Assembly (NCBI RefSeq): GCF_030316895.1
Contig: NZ_JASZYV010000001.1
Location: 1,798,001 to 1,862,000 of the forward strand
Direction: 5' to 3'
Length of the DNA stretch: 64,000 nucleotides
Source: Variovorax dokdonensis
GTDB lineage: Bacteria; Pseudomonadota; Gammaproteobacteria; Burkholderiales; Burkholderiaceae_C
Shown here: piece after piece, positions 7,989-18,984 of the stretch
Layout: every line of letters begins with the position of its first letter
Position numbering within the stretch: position 1 is the stretch's first letter
The notes under the pieces: model-generated
Databases searched by the model: none
What the model was told of the DNA's origin: nothing
The model's input: the letters and a program-made list of their open reading frames with translations, nothing else
Made by a program: the position numbers and the translations under genes

Positions 7989-10547
7989 TCAATGCGCACG
8001 TTCGGACCGTGGCGCTTCGCCCAGTGGCTGTCCGCCAGGGCCATTCGCAAAGGTCAAGGGCGCACGTGAAGCGTGCTGGGCCACACCCGGGCGCCGCCAG
8101 TCGCACACGCCATCCGGGAACACGGCTTGCAGCCTGTTCAACTGGTCTGGGCTGAGCAGGCCGGCGTAGTCCCAAGGCCGCAGCGGGCGAAGCCTGCACT
8201 TGAGCACATCTTCGCTGCGGGGCCCGCCCGCCACTTGCCGTGGAGAGGCATGCGGCGCCAGGTAGCGGTCGGCATTGCACACCTGTTCGTCAGTGACCTT
8301 CGTCGACTGCGTGGCGTCGTCGCTGGGCAGGCAGTAGTCGACGGTCTGATCCGGCCGGCTGCGCCGCACCTTCTGTTCCAGAGGGCGGTTCGATCCGTCG
8401 CTTGCCAGGTTGGTCAGCCACTGGTCCATCTGGAGGAATGCGTCGGTAGACATCGCGGCCGATGGCACGAACCCATTGCGCCCGAAGCGCCACATCGCTT
8501 GATTGGCGTGGCCGCCGGAATCCCGGTCGAGCCGGTCGCGTACGGCAAAGCTGCGCCATTGGTGATGGATGCCGAACAGCGCAACACCTTGGAGATTGGC
8601 CGGTGGGACGCCCAGCAGCGCCAGCCCCGGCGGCAGTTCGGTCACCGAATCGTCCCAGCCGCGCATGTCGATGATCGCCACGCGAGACAGCGGCTCGCCG
8701 TCCAGCACGATGCCGGCCCTGTAGGCAGTGGTCAGCGCCTCCGGATCGGCCTGGCTGCGTTCGGGTCGCAACTGGTTGTCCCGGTCGGTTCCGCCGACGA
8801 TCTCGTTGAGCGTCACGAATTCCTCGCCACTGATGCGGCCGGCCAGCAATGCGCCCAGTCCGTATTGCACGCCGACGTTGTCGCGGGTGTCGCGTGGGTA
8901 CTGGGTGCCCGGCACGGTCCCCCAGATGGATCGCGCCCAGGACCATGCGTCACAACGGGGGCCGTCGGGGTTCGTGACAGGGTCGTAGACCTGACTGGCA
9001 GGCAACTCGCAGTTGTTGACCTGGGTTGGCAATGTCACGATGGTGCCGGACGCATTGAGCGCCGGCGGCACCACCCGTTGGTAATAGTTGCCGGGCTGGG
9101 CATTGCTGCCGAATGAATTGAACCACCCATGGCAAGCCGACTGGTCGAGATGGCCGTTGATGGCCGCCTTCTTGAGGTTGATCTGCGCCGGGCTCAAGCC
9201 TCCCTGCAGCGCAAGCCATTGTGGCTTCTGATAGGCCTCGACGAGCAGCACACAATCGGCGACCTCCATCGCCGTGGTTTCTGAATCCGGATAGGTGCAG
9301 GACGTGGTGATGCCGTCGAGCAATCCCGGGCCGAGGGTGGAGACCATGTTGGCCGCGATCGAACCGCCCGAGCAGCCGTTGCCGATGGTGAAGCGCAGCG
9401 GTCCATAGAGCTGCCCGTAGTGCTCGATGATGTGTTCCTTCATCATCATCACCGTCTCGCTCATCAGGACGCGGTTGGAGTTCTGCAGCGAATCCGACAT
9501 GCTGTTCATGGCCACCATGTGGCCGCGCGAGAGGGCGCGATCGTCGGTCCAGGCCGTGGCGGGGCGGGCCTGGCGGCGCGGCTGGCCGGTGCTGGCGCCA
9601 AAGTGATAGACGAGCTTGCCGTTCCAGACTGCGTGAGCGCCGCCAGGCACGCCGGGTCCGGAGCGCCACAACACCGCGATGTCGTAGATGCCGCGATTGA
9701 TCACGCCGCGCTCCACACGAACGACGTACGGCACGGTGCGGCCGTCGTCGGTCGTGGTCGTGGCCAGGTCGCTCGGCGGAACCCGGAACGAGTAGGGCTT
9801 GAAGCAGGGGTTGGCCGGCTGCGGCACGCTGGCCGGCGGATTCGGGTCTGTGTAGGCAGGCCGATTGATGGGATCGGGCAGGGCCAGGGTGCAGCCGGGC
9901 GTGGTGCTCTTGTAATAGAACATGTAGCCCGTGAACATGTTGCACTGCGTATCGCCCGCCTGCGCGTCGCCCAGGCCGCTTGCGATGGTGGCCGGCTGGG
10001 TGTCCGTGGCGCCCTGCGGCACGCGGGTCGCGCACACGAAGGGCACCGCCTGTTCGCCACTGATCACCGGGCCGCCTCGCGGGTGCATGGTCAATGTGAG
10101 CCGCGACGCGGCCGACTTGCCAGTGCGTGCGACGACTTCGTGTTGGCCCGGGGCCATGCCGGTCAGCAGGCCCTGCAATCGGCCGTCGCTGCCGCGCACG
10201 AAGGTGCTGGTGACGTCCTGTCCATCCAGCATCACCTGAAGGTCATGGGTCGAGCGATGGTTGCTGGGGAGGTCGAGCTCGATCAGCGCGTCGCCCCCGC
10301 TGAGCAGATCGGCGCGGTTCGACACGCTGATGATCTTGGGCAAGGGGCCGCCACCACGCGACTTTTCGGCTTCTTCGGAAGATGCCTTGCTGGCCGCAGC
10401 GGCGTCGGCGACGTCGACGCTCTTGCTGCTGGCCGCTGCGCCGCTTGCCGCTTCGCTACCGCCACTGCCACCGCCGCAGGCAGCGAGCAGAAAAGCCAGC
10501 AGGCTGGCAACTGGCAGGCGCCGGTCGATGAATGGCGTCTTTTGCAT
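7989..10547 (-). CDS. Large DUF6351-like lipoprotein, possible alpha/beta-hydrolase
   Basis: An 852-residue protein starting at ATG 10547 after a good AAGGAGA site. Residues 1-24 form a lipoprotein signal ending in the lipobox LAAC (Cys24), followed by a Gly/Ser/Ala-rich linker to about residue 65. A beta-rich region around residues 70-155 (LDGQDVTSTF, MAPGQHEVVAR) resembles an Ig-like module. Then comes a large domain with GCSGGS at about 391-396, which looks like a nucleophile elbow with Ser393. The overall match is to the DUF6351 family of unknown function; that family call is from memory and not certain. It stands tail to tail with vanR, 8 bases apart. A role on an aromatic ester is possible but unproven. 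Confidence 0.65.
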   Translation of the reverse strand: MQKTPFIDRRLPVASLLAFLLAACGGGSGGSEAASGAAASSKSVDVADAAAASKASSEEAEKSRGGGPLPKIISVSNRADLLSGGDALIELDLPSNHRSTHDLQVMLDGQDVTSTFVRGSDGRLQGLLTGMAPGQHEVVARTGKSAASRLTLTMHPRGGPVISGEQAVPFVCATRVPQGATDTQPATIASGLGDAQAGDTQCNMFTGYMFYYKSTTPGCTLALPDPINRPAYTDPNPPASVPQPANPCFKPYSFRVPPSDLATTTTDDGRTVPYVVRVERGVINRGIYDIAVLWRSGPGVPGGAHAVWNGKLVYHFGASTGQPRRQARPATAWTDDRALSRGHMVAMNSMSDSLQNSNRVLMSETVMMMKEHIIEHYGQLYGPLRFTIGNGCSGGSIAANMVSTLGPGLLDGITTSCTYPDSETTAMEVADCVLLVEAYQKPQWLALQGGLSPAQINLKKAAINGHLDQSACHGWFNSFGSNAQPGNYYQRVVPPALNASGTIVTLPTQVNNCELPASQVYDPVTNPDGPRCDAWSWARSIWGTVPGTQYPRDTRDNVGVQYGLGALLAGRISGEEFVTLNEIVGGTDRDNQLRPERSQADPEALTTAYRAGIVLDGEPLSRVAIIDMRGWDDSVTELPPGLALLGVPPANLQGVALFGIHHQWRSFAVRDRLDRDSGGHANQAMWRFGRNGFVPSAAMSTDAFLQMDQWLTNLASDGSNRPLEQKVRRSRPDQTVDYCLPSDDATQSTKVTDEQVCNADRYLAPHASPRQVAGGPRSEDVLKCRLRPLRPWDYAGLLSPDQLNRLQAVFPDGVCDWRRPGVAQHASRAPLTFANGPGGQPLGEAPRSERAH

Positions 10548-10664
10548 GCGTGTCTCCTTCCGTTGCGATCGGGGATTGCTCGGCCGACACCGCGGGAACG
10601 GCGTGGGCGACACATGGCAATGGCAGCAGCCGCGCAGTGTAGGGGCGCGAGCCACAAGAAGAAA

Positions 10665-10695
10665 GCCCTCTCGTCCCGAATCGGGAGGAGAGGGC
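10665..10695 (-). terminator. Rho-independent terminator of isocitrate dehydrogenase gene
   Basis: Perfect 8-bp arms (GCCCTCTC and GAGAGGGC) enclose a second CCCGA/TCGGG stem. Read on the minus strand, the hairpin is followed by TTTCTTCTT. It lies 49 bases past the stop of the isocitrate dehydrogenase gene, as expected for its terminator. Confidence 0.8.
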
Positions 10696-10743
10696 CTCGT
10701 GTTCGTCCAGCCCGCGCTGCGGGCCGGTCAGGCAGTCAGTCGA

Positions 10744-12981
<2,238 letters not shown>

Positions 12982-13018
12982 AGCAGCGTGCTCAGGTTTG
13001 TATTCAACGTGACTTCGC

Positions 13019-13044
13019 ATTGCACATTGCAAAACGAAATTGCA
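13019..13044. repeat. Three ATTGCA copies upstream of isocitrate dehydrogenase gene
   Basis: ATTGCA occurs at 13019-13024, 13026-13031 and 13039-13044 in an AT-richer patch 38-63 bases upstream of the start at 12981. They may form part of the promoter or a regulator site. Nothing else gene-like is seen in the 196 bases between this gene and the TRAP operon. Confidence 0.4.
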
Positions 13045-13177
13045 GACAAGACATGAACTCTAGCAAGTTGTAGGCAGCTTCCCCAGAAGACCCTGCGCGC
13101 GGCGCCTCGCGCGGCATTCGTCGCCGGGGTGCTCATTGCGCCTAAGCTGTTGATTCAAAAGCAAAAGTTCGTCGGTG

Positions 13178-14500
13178 CTACCAGCCGATCGTCTTGGGCA
13201 GCCATGTCGCGATGGCGGGCACCGCGAACACCAGCCCAATCGCGATCAGTTGCAGGGCGACGAAAGGAATCACGCCAAGATAGATATGGCGCGTCGTGAT
13301 CTGCGGCGGCGCCACGCCGCGCAGGAAGAACAACGCCCAGCCGAACGGCGGCGTGAGAAACGAGCTCTGCAGGTTGATCGTGATGAGCATCGCCAGCCAC
13401 ACCGGGTCGACGTTGGCGGCGGCAAAGATCGGCAGGAACAGCGGCACGGCGATGTAGCTGATCTCGATCCATTCCAGGAAGAAGCCGAGCACGAAGATCA
13501 GCGCCATCAGGAACCAGATGTCGGCGTTGATTCCGCCGGGCAGCAGTTCGAACAAGTCCTCGATGAGCCGCTCGCCCTGCAGGCCACGAAAAGCCAGGCT
13601 GAAGACCTGCGAGCAGATCAGGATGAACAGCACCATGGCCGAGATGCGCGTGGTGGAGCGCATCACTTCGCGCAGGATGCCGATCGACAGGCGCCGGGCC
13701 AGCGCAACCACCAGCAAAGAGCCCAGCGCGCCCATCGACGCGGCTTCGGTCGGTGCGGCCACGCCGCCGATGATCGAGCCGAGCACCGCCATCACCAGTG
13801 CCACCGGGGGCAGGGCCACCTTGAGCACGCGCAGCCAAAGCTCTCGGCGCGACACGGCGTTGCGCTCCTGCAGCGGCACCGGCGGCATCGAGTCAGGGCG
13901 CAGCATGCCCATGAGGACGATCCACGCGGCATAAAGCCCCGCCAGCAGCAGTGAGGGCATGACGGCGGCAGCGAACAACGTACCCACCGACAACTGCATG
14001 ATGTCGGACAGCAGGATCAATACCAGGCTGGGTGGGACGATCTGCCCCAGCGTGCCCGACGCGCAGATCGCGCCGCAGGCAATGGCCGGGTCGTAGCCCC
14101 GGCGCAGCAGTGTCGGCAGCGTGAGCAGGCCCAGCGTGATGACGGTGGCGCCCACGATGCCGGTGGTGGCGCCCATCAGCACACCCACGCCGATGATGCC
14201 CAGCGCCATGCCGCCGCGAAGGCCGCCGGCGAGGTGGCCGATGACGTCGAGCAGGTCCTCGGCCAGGCGCGATTTCTCCAGCATCACGCCCATGAAGACG
14301 AACAGCGGAATGGCCAGCCACTGGTAGTTGCCCACCACGCCGAAGATGCGTGCGGGCAGCAGGTGGAAGAGCGACTCGCCAAATCCCAGGAAGCCGAAGA
14401 TGAAGCCACTGGCCGCCAGCGTGATGCCCACCGGAATGCCGATCATCAGCAGCGCGAAGAATCCGACCAGCAGGCCGATTGCCAACCACTCGGGCGACAT
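13178..14500 (-). CDS. dctM: TRAP transporter large permease (DctM)
   Basis: A 440-residue integral membrane protein of the DctM family with about 12 hydrophobic segments. It is the sodium-driven permease of a tripartite ATP-independent periplasmic importer. Typical stretches include PTEAASMGALGS and IPLFVFMGVMLEKS. The ATG at 14500 overlaps the stop of the small permease by one base (TGATG); a GTG at 14503 is also possible. The order P-Q-M on this strand is the standard TRAP operon. Confidence 0.93.
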   Translation of the reverse strand: MSPEWLAIGLLVGFFALLMIGIPVGITLAASGFIFGFLGFGESLFHLLPARIFGVVGNYQWLAIPLFVFMGVMLEKSRLAEDLLDVIGHLAGGLRGGMALGIIGVGVLMGATTGIVGATVITLGLLTLPTLLRRGYDPAIACGAICASGTLGQIVPPSLVLILLSDIMQLSVGTLFAAAVMPSLLLAGLYAAWIVLMGMLRPDSMPPVPLQERNAVSRRELWLRVLKVALPPVALVMAVLGSIIGGVAAPTEAASMGALGSLLVVALARRLSIGILREVMRSTTRISAMVLFILICSQVFSLAFRGLQGERLIEDLFELLPGGINADIWFLMALIFVLGFFLEWIEISYIAVPLFLPIFAAANVDPVWLAMLITINLQSSFLTPPFGWALFFLRGVAPPQITTRHIYLGVIPFVALQLIAIGLVFAVPAIATWLPKTIGW

Positions 14501-15075
14501 CACGCCTGGCCCGCCGGGTGTTGGGGCGCCGTGGCGCCGCCCAGGCGCAGCAGGGCATCGATGGCCTGCGCAAAGGCCTGCACCGCGAACAGCGCGAAGC
14601 CCACCGGGATCAGCGCCTTCAGCAGCCAGCGATGCGTCAGTCCGCCTGGATCGGCCGAGACCTCGTTGATCGCGTACGACTGGCCAACGTACGCGATCGA
14701 GTAGCGCACGACGAAGAAGGCGAAGGCAATCGCCAGCAGCGCGGCGACGAGGTCGACCGCTGCCTGCGTCCTCGGGGAATAGCGCGCGTAGAACACGTCG
14801 ACGCGCACGTGGTCACCCTTTTGCAGCGCATAGGTCATGCCCAGCAGCACCAGCGGCGACAGCAGATGCCATTCAAGCTCCTGCGCCCACACCGAGCCGA
14901 TGCTGAAGCCGTAGCGAAGCAGGACGTCCACCGCCATCAGCAACGCGATGGCGAGCGTCAGCCATGCGGCCGCGCGGCCGATTCGGTCGACCACTTTGTC
15001 GATAGCGCCGACCACGCGGCGCGCAGCCGCCGCCTTGCCGGCACCCGATGCGCCGGCGGGAGATGCACTGGCCAT
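14500..15075 (-). CDS. dctQ: TRAP transporter small permease (DctQ)
   Basis: A 191-residue protein with four predicted membrane helices after a hydrophilic, Ala-rich N-terminus. It fits the DctQ family, which pairs with DctM; the region VWAQELEWHLLSPLVLLGM with the following KGDHVRVDVFY is typical. It lies 6 bases after the receptor gene and runs into the large permease with a one-base overlap, so the three are one transcript. Confidence 0.9.
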   Translation of the reverse strand: MASASPAGASGAGKAAAARRVVGAIDKVVDRIGRAAAWLTLAIALLMAVDVLLRYGFSIGSVWAQELEWHLLSPLVLLGMTYALQKGDHVRVDVFYARYSPRTQAAVDLVAALLAIAFAFFVVRYSIAYVGQSYAINEVSADPGGLTHRWLLKALIPVGFALFAVQAFAQAIDALLRLGGATAPQHPAGQA

Positions 15076-15081
15076 GGCGGG

Positions 15082-16179
15082 TCAGACGTCCAGGATCTTG
15101 TCGAGATAGGGGCCTTCGCTGTAGCGGGCCCAGGCGGCGTACTTCTTCTGGTAGGCCATGTACGAGTCGTGCACCTTCTTGGTCAGCGCGTCCTTCGCGA
15201 CGGCTTCGGCAAGCACGGTGGCGGTGGCTTCGCGCAGCTTCTTGACCACGTCGTCGGGCAAGGGCCTGGCGATCACGCCCTGGTTGCGGACCAGGTCGTC
15301 CATTGCTTCGGCGTTGTTGCGCTGGCACCAGGCTTCGCTGATGACGTTGCAGGCCGCCGCGGCGTTCGAGACCACGGCCTGCAGGTCCTTGGGCAGCTTG
15401 TCCCAGGCGGCCTTGTTGATCAGCAGTTCGGACACGGTCGCGCTTTCGTGCCAGCCGGTGGTGTAGTAGTACTTGGCCGCCTTCTGCAGGCCCAGCTTTC
15501 TGTCGAGGAAGGGGCCGACGAACTCGGCGGCATCGATCACGCCGCGCTCCAGAGCGGGGAAGATCTCGCCGCCGGGCAGCAGCTTCACGTCCACGCCCAG
15601 CGCGGCATAGACGCGGCCGGCCAGCCCGGGGATGCGCATCTTCAGGCCCTTGAGGTCGTCGACCGACTTGATCTCCTTCTTGAACCAGCCCGTCATTTGC
15701 ACGCCGGTATTGCCGCAAGGCATGGCGACCATGCCGAAGGGCGCATAGACCTCGTTCCACAGTTCCTGGCCGCCGCCGTCGTAGAGCCAGCCGTTGATGC
15801 CCTGGAAGTTCAGGCCGAAGGGCACCGCGCAGAAGTACTGGGCGGCGAAGGTCTTGCCGGTCCAAAAGTAGCTGTTGGCATGGTTCATCTCGACCGTGCC
15901 GGCGCGCACCGCATCGAAGCCTTCGAGCGCGGGAATCAGTTCGCCGGCGCCGAACACCTGGATCTTCAGGCGCCCGCCGGACATCGCCTCGATGCGCTTG
16001 GCCAGGTCGGTCGCGCTGCCGGGTCCATCCATGTAGAAGGGCGAGCCCTTGCCGTATGCGCTCGTCATCTTCCAGGTGAAGGACTGCTGGGCCTGGGCGA
16101 GGGCGGGCGCGGCAAGTGCGGCGCCGGCGACGCCGGCCAGAGAGACACCCTTGAGCAGCGAACGGCGGGACGTGGTCAT
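15082..16179 (-). CDS. dctP: TRAP transporter substrate-binding protein (DctP)
   Basis: A 365-residue periplasmic receptor. The N-terminus TTSRRSLLKGVSLAGVAGAA ends in ALAQAQ and carries the SRRSLLK pattern of a Tat signal. The mature protein has the DctP fold elements, including LYAGELIPAL-like GAGELIPALEGFDAV and the central VKLLPGGEIFPALERGVIDA. The subfamily usually carries organic acids, but the ligand is not readable here. The start chosen (ATG 16179) places the twin arginine near the N-terminus; the frame is open further upstream without an obvious better start. Confidence 0.9.
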   Translation of the reverse strand: MTTSRRSLLKGVSLAGVAGAALAAPALAQAQQSFTWKMTSAYGKGSPFYMDGPGSATDLAKRIEAMSGGRLKIQVFGAGELIPALEGFDAVRAGTVEMNHANSYFWTGKTFAAQYFCAVPFGLNFQGINGWLYDGGGQELWNEVYAPFGMVAMPCGNTGVQMTGWFKKEIKSVDDLKGLKMRIPGLAGRVYAALGVDVKLLPGGEIFPALERGVIDAAEFVGPFLDRKLGLQKAAKYYYTTGWHESATVSELLINKAAWDKLPKDLQAVVSNAAAACNVISEAWCQRNNAEAMDDLVRNQGVIARPLPDDVVKKLREATATVLAEAVAKDALTKKVHDSYMAYQKKYAAWARYSEGPYLDKILDV

Positions 16180-16266
16180 GCAAACAACTCCTGGAAGGTG
16201 GATGGCGCGCCGAGGCCAACATGGCCGGGCGGACATCCCTTCACAGTCGCAAGGGGCGTGCCAATG

Positions 16267-16914
16267 TCAGGTGCCCGCGAAGGCGTGATGCACCAGCGAT
16301 ACCGACAGCACGGCCATCGTCAGGCCGATCAGACCATCGAGCACTTGCCATGCCTTCGGATTGGCGAACAGGGGCTGGAGCCACCGCGCTCCGAAGCCCA
16401 ACGCCGCGAACCACGTCAGACTGGCCATGCTCGCTCCTGCGATGAACCAGGCCTGCAAGCCCGCCGGCTGCTGCGCGCCGATGCTGCCGACGAGCAGCAC
16501 AGTGTCGAGATACACATGGGGGTTGAGCAGCGTGAACGCCGCCGCCTGCGCCAGCACCACCGCCTTGCCCGCGCTCACGGCGCCGGCCCCAGCCTGTAGC
16601 GCCTGCGGCCGGCGCGCCCTGCGCAGCGCCTGGAATGCATAGGCGGCCAGGAACAGTGCGCCGACGAGCGCCAGAGCCTGGGCCAACCCCGGCCGCTGCC
16701 CCAGCACCTGGGCCATGCCCAGCACGCCCGCGGCGATCAGGGCGCCATCGGCCAAGGCGCAGAACAGGACCACGCTGCCCACGTGCTCGCGTCGCAGGCC
16801 TTGGCGAAGGACGAACGCGTTCTGCGCGCCGATGGCGACGATGAGGCCGAAGCTGAGCAACAGGCCCTGGACGAACGCGGCGGGGGCGAGAGAAAGAATC
16901 GATGAACCAGACAT
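16267..16914 (-). CDS. LysE/ArgO-family amino acid exporter
   Basis: A 215-residue inner-membrane protein with about six helices. The segment GLIVAIGAQNAFVLRQGLRREHV is the hallmark of the LysE/ArgO branch of the LysE superfamily, which exports lysine or arginine. It is divergent from a LysR gene of the ArgP/LysG type 76 bases away, the standard arrangement in which the regulator senses the basic amino acid and switches on the exporter. Confidence 0.9.
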   Translation of the reverse strand: MSGSSILSLAPAAFVQGLLLSFGLIVAIGAQNAFVLRQGLRREHVGSVVLFCALADGALIAAGVLGMAQVLGQRPGLAQALALVGALFLAAYAFQALRRARRPQALQAGAGAVSAGKAVVLAQAAAFTLLNPHVYLDTVLLVGSIGAQQPAGLQAWFIAGASMASLTWFAALGFGARWLQPLFANPKAWQVLDGLIGLTMAVLSVSLVHHAFAGT

Positions 16915-16943
16915 GGGCTCAGCTTGCCAGCTTCCGAGTCTGA

Positions 16944-16961
16944 AGCAAAACTATCTTTGCT
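16944..16961. promoter_or_regulatory. Inverted repeat between exporter and LysR regulator
   Basis: AGCAAA-N6-TTTGCT is a perfect 6-bp-arm dyad midway in the 76-base divergent region. It is a reasonable binding site for the adjacent ArgP/LysG-like regulator and would lie in the promoter region of both genes. Confidence 0.55.
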
Positions 16962-16990
16962 AAAGCGTATTAAGGCGTTCTAATCAGCCG

Positions 16991-17887
16991 ATGCTCGATT
17001 ATTCGGCCCTTGCAGCCTTGGCCGCTGTGGTACGCGAGGGCAGTTTCGACCGCGCCGCCCGCGTCCTGCACGTCACGCCTTCTGCCATCTCGCAGCGCAT
17101 CCGCCTGCTGGAAGAGCGCATGGGATGCGCCCTGGTCGTGCGCGATCAACCATGCCGCGCTACCGAGACAGGCAGGCGACTTTGCCAGCACGTCGACCAC
17201 GTGCGCCTGCTGGAGCAAGAGCTGGAGGGCGCCGTCCCGGCGCTGGCGCCGCAGGGCATCGCGCGGGTGCCGTTGCCGGTGGCCGTGAATGCCGACAGCC
17301 TCGCCACCTGGCTGGCGCCCGCCGTGGCGGAATTCGCCACCCAGAATCCAGTGCTTTTGGAAATCTCGGTCGATGACCAGGATCACACGAGCGAGTGGCT
17401 TCGCAGCGGCACCGTGCTGGCTGCAGTGACCAGTGCGGCGCGGCCGCCGCCGGGCTGCAACAGCCTTGCACTTGGATCGATGCGCTATGTCGCGGCTGCA
17501 AGCCCGGCTTTCCTAATCGATCACTTTGCCGACGGCGTCGGTGCCGGGACGCTGTCCCGCGCGCCGAGCCTGGCCTTCAACGCCAAGGACGAATTGCAGC
17601 TGCAATGGGCGCGGCGCCTGTGCCATCGCAGCGTCGAACTTCCGCGCCACTTTCTGCCCTCCGCCCATGCCTTCGTTGCTGCGACCGTCGCCGGCATGGG
17701 CTGGGCGCTGCATCCGCAGGCGCTCATCGCGCCGCACCTGGCCGATGGGTCGCTGGTCGAGTTGGTACCGGGCGCGGTGCTCGATGTGCCGCTGTATTGG
17801 CAGCAGGCGCGGGCCGCGTCGGTCGTCCTCGATGCGCTGACGGTTCGGCTGGTGGCCGCGGCCAACAGGGCGTTGTTGAAGCCTTGA
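16991..17887 (+). CDS. LysR-family regulator, ArgP/LysG type
   Basis: A 298-residue LysR protein. The N-terminal helix-turn-helix covers about residues 1-60 (LAALAAVVREGSFDRAARVLHVTPSA), and the segment SAISQRIRLLEERMG is the recognition helix region typical of the ArgP (IciA)/LysG group. The rest is the periplasmic-binding-like effector domain. Position head to head with the LysE/ArgO gene supports control of that exporter by a basic amino acid. Confidence 0.9.
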   Translation: MLDYSALAALAAVVREGSFDRAARVLHVTPSAISQRIRLLEERMGCALVVRDQPCRATETGRRLCQHVDHVRLLEQELEGAVPALAPQGIARVPLPVAVNADSLATWLAPAVAEFATQNPVLLEISVDDQDHTSEWLRSGTVLAAVTSAARPPPGCNSLALGSMRYVAAASPAFLIDHFADGVGAGTLSRAPSLAFNAKDELQLQWARRLCHRSVELPRHFLPSAHAFVAATVAGMGWALHPQALIAPHLADGSLVELVPGAVLDVPLYWQQARAASVVLDALTVRLVAAANRALLKP

Positions 17888-17924
17888 CCGGCAACGGCCC
17901 TAAGGCTTGGGAGCGACCCAGGTT

Positions 17925-17940
17925 CCTTGCGATCGCAAGG
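17925..17940. terminator. 16-bp perfect palindrome between convergent genes
   Basis: CCTTGCGATCGCAAGG is fully self-complementary and sits between the ends of the LysR gene and the Bug receptor gene. It can form an 8-bp stem only as a tight cruciform without a loop, and no clear T-run follows on either strand. It may help terminate both transcripts, but this is uncertain. Confidence 0.35.
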
Positions 17941-17949
17941 TCCGTCCGC

Positions 17950-18942
17950 CTATTCCAGCGTGACGTTGGCCTTCTGCACCAGGCGTGCATAGCGCTCCTG
18001 TTCCGATTTCAGGAACTGCGCGGCGTCTTCAGGCGAACTCAGGATCAGGGCATCGTCGCGTTTGGCAAAGCCGGCCTTGACCTCCGGATCATTGAATGCC
18101 GCGACCAGGGCGTCGTGCATCTGCTTGACCTTTTCCGGTGGCATTCCCTTGGGGCCGATGGCGGCGAACCATCCCGCGACATCGACGCCCGGAAGGCCCT
18201 GTTCCGCGAAGGTGGGCACATCAGGCAGCGATTTGACGCGCTCCTTGCCCATCACGCCGATCGGCCGCAGCGTGCCAGCCTTGATCTGGCCTTGGACAGC
18301 GGCGACCGCCGCGACGCCCATCTCGACCTGACCGGCCATGATGTCGGTGATCAACGGCCCGGTGCCCTTGTAGGGAATATGGCGAGCCTTCACGCCCGCT
18401 TCGTCCATGAACATCTCGCCGGCCAGGTGGATGATGGTCCCGTTGCCCGATGAGCCGAAGTTGAATTCACCGGGCTTCGACTTGAGCAGCGCCTGCAGCT
18501 CTTTCGCGGTCTTGGCCGGCACCTTGGGGTTCACGACCAGCACGAACGGCGAGCCGCCGATGATGCTGATCGGCGTGATGTCCGCCAGGCTGTCGTAGGG
18601 CAGCTTCTTGAACACGCTGGGGTTGACCGCGTGGTTGTTGGAGATGATGGCGATGGTGTTGCCGTCGGGCGCGGCCTTGATAAGGGTCTGCGTTCCCGTG
18701 ATGCCGCCGGCGCCCGGCAGATTCTCGATGACCACCGGCTGTCCGCCCAGCGCCTTGGACAGCGCGACCTGCGAAGAGCGCACGATCACGTCCACACCCG
18801 AGCCCGCGCTCACCGGAAGAATGACTCTGAGCGGGGTTGAACTTTGCGCGTTGGCATTGCCGACGGCGCTCAACGCGCCAGCGGCCATCAATGCACCAAA
18901 GCAGGAAAGCAATGTGCGTCGGGCGAGGGGGTAGGTGGTCAT
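17950..18942 (-). CDS. Bug/TctC-family tripartite tricarboxylate transporter receptor
   Basis: A 330-residue periplasmic receptor with a signal peptide (LARRTLLSCFGALMAAGALS, cleavage after a later NANAQ). The mature start LRVILPVSAGSGVDVIVRS and the motif VVIENLPGAGGITG are typical of Bug proteins, as is the later PYKGTGPLITDIMAGQVEMG. Bug proteins bind small carboxylates. No TctA or TctB partner is in the window. It is the last gene of an operon with a CoA-transferase and an HMG-CoA-lyase-like enzyme, so the ligand may be the acid they metabolise. Confidence 0.9.
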   Translation of the reverse strand: MTTYPLARRTLLSCFGALMAAGALSAVGNANAQSSTPLRVILPVSAGSGVDVIVRSSQVALSKALGGQPVVIENLPGAGGITGTQTLIKAAPDGNTIAIISNNHAVNPSVFKKLPYDSLADITPISIIGGSPFVLVVNPKVPAKTAKELQALLKSKPGEFNFGSSGNGTIIHLAGEMFMDEAGVKARHIPYKGTGPLITDIMAGQVEMGVAAVAAVQGQIKAGTLRPIGVMGKERVKSLPDVPTFAEQGLPGVDVAGWFAAIGPKGMPPEKVKQMHDALVAAFNDPEVKAGFAKRDDALILSSPEDAAQFLKSEQERYARLVQKANVTLE

Positions 18943-18984
18943 GATGTCTCCTGTCTTGTGATGGTGGAAAGCGGTTCGGGCCGT

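Noticed and set aside
14479..16599. A 706-codon plus-strand frame across the TRAP operon
   Set aside because: It lies opposite three coupled TRAP genes and spans their boundaries, which a real gene would not do here.
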